A DNA stretch of 64,000 nucleotides from an uncultured Pelagibacteraceae bacterium (GTDB lineage: Bacteria; Pseudomonadota; Alphaproteobacteria; Pelagibacterales; Pelagibacteraceae), in NCBI GenBank assembly GCA_902576115.1, contig CACGUE010000001.1:62001-126000 (forward strand). Reading direction: 5' to 3'. The position numbers were made by a program, and so were the translations under genes. The notes beneath the pieces are model-generated. The model saw only the letters and a list, made by a program, of their open reading frames with translations. It searched no databases and had not been told where the DNA came from. The first letter of the stretch is position 1. Every line of letters begins with the position of its first letter. Below, one piece after another: positions 59,545-64,000 of the stretch.

Positions 59545-60897
59545 ATGGATGGATGCTGTGGTCCTGGATATGCTAGTCCTGCAGAAGCAATAAAAGCGCC
59601 AAAAGAAAAGCTTTTATATACAATAGCTATCTACACAGGGACGGGAATACAAAAACCAGACTATTTAGCAACTGTCGATGTTGATCCTCAAAGCCCCACA
59701 TATTCTAAAGTAATTCATAGACTTGAAATGCCAGGTATTGGTGATGAATTGCATCACATGGGATGGAATGCATGTTCTTCTTGCCATGGTGACTCAAACA
59801 TGAGCAGAAAATATTTATTAGTTCCAGGTGTTAGATCAAATAATATTTATGTTGTTGATACTGCATCCGATCCTAGAGCTCCAAAAATACATAAAGTAGT
59901 AGATGGATCTGAAATAAAGAAAAAAACTAATTTATCAGGACCACATACAGTTCATTGCCTAGGTTCTGAAATTATCATTTCTTTTCTTGGAGACGCTCGA
60001 GGAGAAGCACCAGGAGGATATTTACATTTGAATAAAGATTTTGAAATTGTAGGTAGATGGGAAAATTCAATGGGAGACATACCTTTTAGTTATGACTTCT
60101 GGTACCAACCAAGACATAATGTGATGGTTAGTTCTGAATGGGCGGCTCCTAATACTTTTATGCCTGGGTTTGATTTAGAAGAAGTTGGTCATTTGAAATA
60201 TGGAAGACGACTTCATGTTTGGGATTTTAAAAAAAAAGAGCCAGTTCAAACAATGTATTTAGGTGAAGACGGTTTAATACCTTTAGAAGTAAAATTTATG
60301 CATAATCCTGATAGTAGTCATGGATTTTGTGGTGCTGCACTAAGTGCAAATGTAATTCATTTTTGGAAATCAAAAGAAGGTAAATGGGAATGGGAAAAAA
60401 TAATTGATGTTGAAAATGAACCACATCCTGATTGGCCAATACCTGTACCTGGAGTTATGTCAGCGATATTAGTTTCAATGGATGATAAATATCTCTATAT
60501 AAATAATTGGCTTCATGGAGATATGAGGCAATATGATATTTCAGATCCGCACAAACCTAAATTAACTGGTCAAGTTTGGATGGGTGGATTGTTAGGAAAG
60601 GCCCAAGAAGTAAATGGTGTCAAAATTGCTGGTGGACCTCAAATGTATCAATTATCTTTAGATGGCAAAAGGATGTATGTAACAACATCATTATTTTCTA
60701 CTTGGGATAATCAATTTTATCCTGAAATTAGAAAACAGGGTGGAGCAATGATTATGATTGATTGTGATGTTGAAAATGGTGGGATGAAAATTAATAAAGA
60801 TTTTATTGTTGATTTTGGTAAAGAGCCAAATGGACCAAGTAGGTGCCATGAAAGTAGATATCCAGGTGGAGATTGTACAAGCGACATCTGGCTATGA
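59545..60897 (+). CDS. mtoX: Methanethiol oxidase / SELENBP1-family protein
   Basis: A 450-residue seven-bladed propeller of the selenium-binding protein 56 family; bacterial and human members oxidise methanethiol to formaldehyde, H2S and H2O2. It begins MDGCCGPGYASPAEAIKAP, has DELHHMGWNACSSCHGD (about residue 70), GPHTVHCLG (about 132), SYDFWYQPRHNVMVSSEW (about 186) and GGPQMYQLSLDGKRMYVT (about 365), the last holding family residues around metal-binding histidines. There is no signal peptide, so it is cytoplasmic, like the animal enzyme and unlike periplasmic Hyphomicrobium MtoX. A clear AAGGAGA site precedes the ATG. It overlaps the ferredoxin gene by four bases. Confidence 0.85.
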   Translation: MDGCCGPGYASPAEAIKAPKEKLLYTIAIYTGTGIQKPDYLATVDVDPQSPTYSKVIHRLEMPGIGDELHHMGWNACSSCHGDSNMSRKYLLVPGVRSNNIYVVDTASDPRAPKIHKVVDGSEIKKKTNLSGPHTVHCLGSEIIISFLGDARGEAPGGYLHLNKDFEIVGRWENSMGDIPFSYDFWYQPRHNVMVSSEWAAPNTFMPGFDLEEVGHLKYGRRLHVWDFKKKEPVQTMYLGEDGLIPLEVKFMHNPDSSHGFCGAALSANVIHFWKSKEGKWEWEKIIDVENEPHPDWPIPVPGVMSAILVSMDDKYLYINNWLHGDMRQYDISDPHKPKLTGQVWMGGLLGKAQEVNGVKIAGGPQMYQLSLDGKRMYVTTSLFSTWDNQFYPEIRKQGGAMIMIDCDVENGGMKINKDFIVDFGKEPNGPSRCHESRYPGGDCTSDIWL

Positions 60898-61259
60898 CAA
60901 AGATTACAATCTCAAACAGAAATAACAGTGCATTTGAAGTCAGTGGAAAAAAACCTTTATTAAACGAATTAAGAGATCAAGGTGTCGATCTTCCATACGG
61001 ATGTCAGTATGGGGGATGTATTACATGTGCAGCTAAACTAATTAATGGAGAAGTAGATCAACGTTCTCAAGTTGCTTTAAACAATAGACAAATCAATGAT
61101 GGATATATTATTTTATGTGTTGCTAAAGCAAAAACAGATTGCACAATTGAGATAGGAGTTGAAAGTCATGATAAATTGTATCGAAATCCTTTCCTAGATC
61201 CTTTAGAACCTCATGAATTAAAAGCAGATATCGCGAGTAAAAAGGAAGAAAAAAAATAA
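60894..61259 (+). CDS. Plant-type [2Fe-2S] ferredoxin
   Basis: A 121-residue ferredoxin. Cluster ligands are DLPYGCQYGGCITCAAK (C-x4-C-x2-C, residues about 33-49) and a fourth cysteine in YIILCVAKA (about 76). A 30-residue charged tail is extra. Start ATG 60894 is inside the methanethiol oxidase stop (ATGA). It might serve that oxidase, the Rieske oxygenase upstream or the demethylases. Confidence 0.9.
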   Translation: MTKITISNRNNSAFEVSGKKPLLNELRDQGVDLPYGCQYGGCITCAAKLINGEVDQRSQVALNNRQINDGYIILCVAKAKTDCTIEIGVESHDKLYRNPFLDPLEPHELKADIASKKEEKK

Positions 61260-61261
61260 AC

Positions 61262-61711
61262 ATGAACCACAACGAACCTTATAGCGCTGAATATTTAAAA
61301 GATATTTTAAGCTCAGTTAAGACAATTGCTATGGTTGGTGCTAGTCCAGATAAAACTAAATTTAGTTATGGTGTGCTAAGAGTTTTGCATGAAACTGGTT
61401 ATGACATGATACCTGTAAATCCTAAACCAGGTATAAAGGAAATTAGAAATTTAAAAGTTTATCCAAATTTATCTGCTATCGATAGACCTGTTGATATGGT
61501 TGAAGTATTTAGAAAATCTGAGGATCTTTATGGAATTGCTGAAGAGGCAATATCAATTGGAGCAAAAGTATTATGGGGACAAATAGGTGTAATTAATCAT
61601 GATGCAGCAAAAATTGCTGAAGATGCAGGTTTAAAAGTAGTTATGAATAGATGTCCAAAAATTGAACTCTTCAGACCATTTTGGAAACCGCGACTAGATC
61701 TTAAAATTTAA
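61262..61711 (+). CDS. CoA-binding domain protein (YccU family), copy 1
   Basis: A 149-residue single Rossmann-type CoA_binding domain. Marks are IAMVGASPDKTKFSYGVLRV (about residue 22), GYDMIPVNPKPG (about 48) and GAKVLWGQIGVINHDAA (about 100), with a final NRCPKIEL. Such stand-alone domains are thought to bind CoA or CoA-thioesters. Two bases after the ferredoxin gene and eight before a paralog. Confidence 0.87.
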   Translation: MNHNEPYSAEYLKDILSSVKTIAMVGASPDKTKFSYGVLRVLHETGYDMIPVNPKPGIKEIRNLKVYPNLSAIDRPVDMVEVFRKSEDLYGIAEEAISIGAKVLWGQIGVINHDAAKIAEDAGLKVVMNRCPKIELFRPFWKPRLDLKI

Positions 61712-61719
61712 ATCAAATT

Positions 61720-62145
61720 ATGGATACAACACTTTTAGATGAAAAAATAAAAGAACTATATTTAAGTTATAGGACGATAGCAATTGTCGGAGCAAGCCCA
61801 GACTCAAAAAAAACTTCCAATATAATAATGAAATATTTAAGAAATACAGGTTACAAAGTTTTTCCTGTTAATCCAGTAACAGATAATAAAATTATACATG
61901 GTGAACCAGTTTATAAAAAACTAACGGATATTAAAGATCATGTTGGAATTGTTAATGTTTTTAGACCTAGTGAGGAGGCTGAGGAAATAGCAAAACAAAC
62001 AATAGAAATTGGTGCAAATGTATTATGGTTGCAATTAGGAATTCACAACGAAAATGCAGCTAAATTAGTCTCTCAAAATAAAATTTATTATATCTCTAAT
62101 AAATGTATTAAAAACGAATACGATAGATTATTCAAAACTATATAA
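61720..62145 (+). CDS. CoA-binding domain protein (YccU family), copy 2
   Basis: A 141-residue paralog of the preceding gene: IAIVGASPDSKKTSNIIMKY, GYKVFPVNPVTD, GANVLWLQLGIHNENAA and NKCIKNEY align with it throughout, but identity appears only moderate, so this is an old tandem duplication. The two may form a heterodimer. Sixty-six bases, including an inverted repeat, follow. Confidence 0.87.
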   Translation: MDTTLLDEKIKELYLSYRTIAIVGASPDSKKTSNIIMKYLRNTGYKVFPVNPVTDNKIIHGEPVYKKLTDIKDHVGIVNVFRPSEEAEEIAKQTIEIGANVLWLQLGIHNENAAKLVSQNKIYYISNKCIKNEYDRLFKTI

Positions 62146-62184
62146 TATCAAATTATTAAGTGTGATATTAAGACCTTTTATTTC

Positions 62185-62211
62185 ATTTTAAATTTAAGAT
62201 AAATTTAAAAT
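62185..62211 (+). repeat. AT-only inverted repeat ending at a start codon
   Basis: ATTTTAAATTTA, a three-base loop AGA, and TAAATTTAAAAT form a perfect 12-pair stem that ends at the base before ATG 62212. All pairs are A-T, so stability is low and chance occurrence in such DNA is fairly likely. Confidence 0.4.
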
Positions 62212-62673
62212 ATGAAATTCAAAATTTTATTTTTTTTAATTACATTTTTTTATTTTAATTCTTCATTTGCCGATGTTTTAAAACCAAGTGTGAATATAGA
62301 TCCAAAACAAGTTGTTTTAATTCAATTAAAGGCATTAATGAAAAATGACATTCCATATAAAGATAGAGGGATTGAGCAAACATGGGAATTTGCACATCCA
62401 AATAATCAAAGGATGACAGGTCCATTAGATAGATTTAAAAGAATGTTAAAAGGGGCTTCATACTCGATGCTGATTGATCACAAAGAAAATACAGTAACTG
62501 AAATTTACAAATCAAGTGCAATGGCAACTTATGAAGTTGTTGTCTTGGATAAGGACAAACAATATTTTAAATTTAAATGGAAAGTTGAAAAGAATAATAA
62601 AGAAGGCAATCTTTTAGATTGCTGGCTAACAACAGCGGTTTCACAACCAATACCAATGGGATCATCAATATAA
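62212..62673 (+). CDS. Exported DUF4864-like protein
   Basis: A 153-residue protein with a signal peptide (MKFKILFFLITFFYFNSSFA, cleavage about residue 20). The mature part contains VVLIQLKALMKNDIPYKDRG, EQTWEFAHPNNQRMTGPLDR and LDCWLTTAVSQP, matching my recollection of DUF4864, small periplasmic proteins of unknown role. One-base overlap (TAATG) with the next gene. Confidence 0.75.
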   Translation: MKFKILFFLITFFYFNSSFADVLKPSVNIDPKQVVLIQLKALMKNDIPYKDRGIEQTWEFAHPNNQRMTGPLDRFKRMLKGASYSMLIDHKENTVTEIYKSSAMATYEVVVLDKDKQYFKFKWKVEKNNKEGNLLDCWLTTAVSQPIPMGSSI

Positions 62674-62876
62674 TGAAAAAGCCTCCAATGTATATTAGGT
62701 ACGCAATTCTAATGTTTATATTATGCTTTCCAACAATTTCATCTACTCAACTTGGGTGGTATTTTTGGGGAAGTGAAGTTGGGATTAATATTGGCATGGT
62801 AGTAGGTACAATTTCCGTTATAGTTGCCGCTTATTTAATGTTCAGAATGGGCTGGCGTGACGCAGATGATGAATAA
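62673..62876 (+). CDS. Small two-span membrane protein
   Basis: A 67-residue protein with two hydrophobic helices (YAILMFILCFPTISS and NIGMVVGTISVIVAAYLMF) and an acidic tail. The start ATG 62673 overlaps the stop of the DUF4864-like gene; an in-frame start at 62619 would lie well inside that gene. No family recognised. Confidence 0.65.
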   Translation: MKKPPMYIRYAILMFILCFPTISSTQLGWYFWGSEVGINIGMVVGTISVIVAAYLMFRMGWRDADDE

Positions 62877-62922
62877 TAGAATTTTGTTTCGTTAGTAATT
62901 AAAATTTAGTAGGAATCTGAGA

Positions 62923-64000
62923 ATGAAATCCAAAGCAAAAGTTGTTGTAGTTGGTGGTGGAGTAGTAGGGGTTAGCGCACTCTATCACTTAGCAAAAAAA
63001 GGTTGGTCAGATGTTGCTTTAATTGAAAGAAAAGAACTAACATCAGGTTCAACTTGGCATGCAGCGGGCTTATTACCACTATTTAATATGAGTTATTCTG
63101 TAGGACAACTTCATAAGTATGCTGTCAATTTATATAAAACTTTAGAGGAAGAGACAGGTAAGAATGTAGGTTTCAGCGTTGTATCAAATATTAGATTAGC
63201 AAGCACTAAAGATAGAATGGATGAATACTTTCAATACGCAGGTGTTGCTCAAACAATAGGTGTTGATGTAAAATTTTTAACTCCAGACCAAGTTAAGGAA
63301 ATCTGGCCATTATGTAATACATCAGATTTAGTAGGTGCAATACAACACCCTGAAGATGGATATATTCAACCAGCAGATTTAACACAAGCTCTTGCTACAG
63401 GCGCAAGAAATAGAGGAGCAGAAATTTATAGAAATACAAATGTTGTTGGAATGAAACAAACCAAAGATGGTTGGGTTGTTGAAACAGATAAAGGATCTAT
63501 AGAGTGTGAACATATTATTTCTTGTTCAGGAAATTTTGCAAGACAAACTGGAAAGATGGTTGGTTTAGATATTCCAGTAATCCCAGTAGAACATCAATAC
63601 ATTGTTACTGAACCTCATCCAGAAATTCAAAAAAGAAAAAAAGATGGACTACCAGAGATGGGAGTTTTAAGAGATAGTGATAGCAGATGGTACATGAGAG
63701 AAGAAGCAGGTGGATTAATTTTAGGACCATATGAAGATGGAGCACCAGCTTGTTATGTAGATGGACCATCAAAAGATTCTGAATATGAATTATTTCAGGA
63801 AGATTTGGATAGATTGGCTCCACACATTGAAGGTGCAATACATAGAGTCCCTGCGTTTGGAGAGGTAGGAGTTAAGAAAGTTTATAACGGTGCAATTTGT
63901 TATACACCTGATGGTAACCCAATTGTTGGTCCTGCTTGGGGATTGAAAAATTTTTGGATAAATGAAGGTCATAGTTTTGGTATCACTGCAGCAGGTGGAG
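62923..64000 (+). CDS. Dimethylglycine dehydrogenase-like protein, 3' end cut by window
   Basis: An open frame from ATG 62923 to the window end (359 codons visible). It begins with KVVVVGGGVVGVSALYHLAKKG and carries SGSTWHAAGLLPLFN (about residue 43), the W-H-A-A-G segment whose histidine holds FAD covalently in dimethylglycine and sarcosine dehydrogenases. EDGYIQPADLTQALATGAR and NEGHSFGITAAGG fit the same family. A C-terminal GcvT-like THF domain is expected beyond the window. Oxidises dimethylglycine or sarcosine, releasing a one-carbon unit; fits the Rieske oxygenase and sox-type operon as a betaine-to-glycine route. Confidence 0.85.
   Translation, partial: MKSKAKVVVVGGGVVGVSALYHLAKKGWSDVALIERKELTSGSTWHAAGLLPLFNMSYSVGQLHKYAVNLYKTLEEETGKNVGFSVVSNIRLASTKDRMDEYFQYAGVAQTIGVDVKFLTPDQVKEIWPLCNTSDLVGAIQHPEDGYIQPADLTQALATGARNRGAEIYRNTNVVGMKQTKDGWVVETDKGSIECEHIISCSGNFARQTGKMVGLDIPVIPVEHQYIVTEPHPEIQKRKKDGLPEMGVLRDSDSRWYMREEAGGLILGPYEDGAPACYVDGPSKDSEYELFQEDLDRLAPHIEGAIHRVPAFGEVGVKKVYNGAICYTPDGNPIVGPAWGLKNFWINEGHSFGITAAGG

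Noticed and set aside
1..64000. tRNA, rRNA, CRISPR arrays, insertion sequences, prophage genes
   Set aside because: Intergenic gaps are all short and I found no cloverleaf, repeat-spacer pattern, transposase or integrase; a covariance-model search could still find a small RNA that I missed by eye.

Overview
The window is about 70% A+T, has very short or overlapping gene junctions (many TAATG and ATGA overlaps), no insertion sequences, no CRISPR, no tRNA or rRNA that I could find, and an unusual load of genes for methylated osmolytes and one-carbon compounds. This gene set and style point to a streamlined marine alphaproteobacterium of the SAR11 clade (Pelagibacterales, 'Candidatus Pelagibacter'-like). 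That assignment is made from recognised protein families and gene style, not from a marker-gene tree. No gap between genes exceeds 300 bases.

Layout. 1-7391 (+): housekeeping run: CsaA-like protein (cut by the left edge), LysE/RhtB exporter, aconitase, a YfgM-like TPR protein with BamB, a cupin-like unknown, ZapE, YjbQ. 7392-22512 (-): a long co-directional block read right to left: tdm (TMAO demethylase) with a coupled small DNA-binding-type protein, an FAD amine oxidase-like protein, a type III-like glutamine synthetase, three glutamate-synthase-like subunits (GlxBCD / MgsABC), a basic unknown, Amt with two tiny membrane proteins, a GlnT/GmaS-type ligase, a diaminopropionate ammonia-lyase-like enzyme and photolyase. 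22654-35902 (+): a TMAO/betaine ABC transporter (TmoXWV type), a GpsA-like dehydrogenase, then a carbohydrate-type ABC transporter with two oddly built permeases, a GH63/MGH1-like glycosidase, an iron alcohol dehydrogenase and a class I amidotransferase.

35899-44417: formate-THF ligase (-) divergent from a four-gene sarcosine oxidase / N-methylglutamate dehydrogenase operon (+), facing a folate/biopterin-transporter-like protein (-). 44421-47546: unknown, GNAT, SRAP protein, purK, purE. 47651-51048 (+): a divergent M19 dipeptidase-like protein, a 550-residue orphan, a DUF3726 protein and a 55-residue zinc ribbon. 51045-53812 (-): a MetF-like protein coupled to a DmdA/LigM/GcvT-like THF methyltransferase, then a 35-residue membrane peptide and a YIP1 protein. 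53917-62876 (+): egtB-egtD, a methyltransferase, a Rieske oxygenase, an APS-kinase-like and a nucleotidyltransferase-like protein, an enoyl-CoA hydratase, a methanethiol oxidase (SELENBP1 family), a ferredoxin, two CoA-binding paralogs and two small exported or membrane proteins. 62923-64000 (+): a dimethylglycine dehydrogenase, cut by the right edge.

How it fits together (inference): imported TMAO or betaines are demethylated to amines plus one-carbon units. Methyl groups are passed to THF (Tdm, SoxA/MgdC, the DmdA-like protein and DMGDH all carry GcvT-type THF domains or belong to such families) and oxidised for energy through Fhs. Amine nitrogen is recovered by GmaS/NMG synthase-type enzymes or taken up as ammonium by Amt. 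The TMA monooxygenase (tmm) and dimethylamine monooxygenase (dmm) steps are not in this window.

The parts I would look at first are the M19-like/550-aa/DUF3726/zinc-ribbon operon, the MetF-DmdA-like pair of unknown methyl donor, the palindrome and small regulator around tdm-tmoX, and the sugar transporter whose permeases carry extra domains and whose start codon abuts a terminator.
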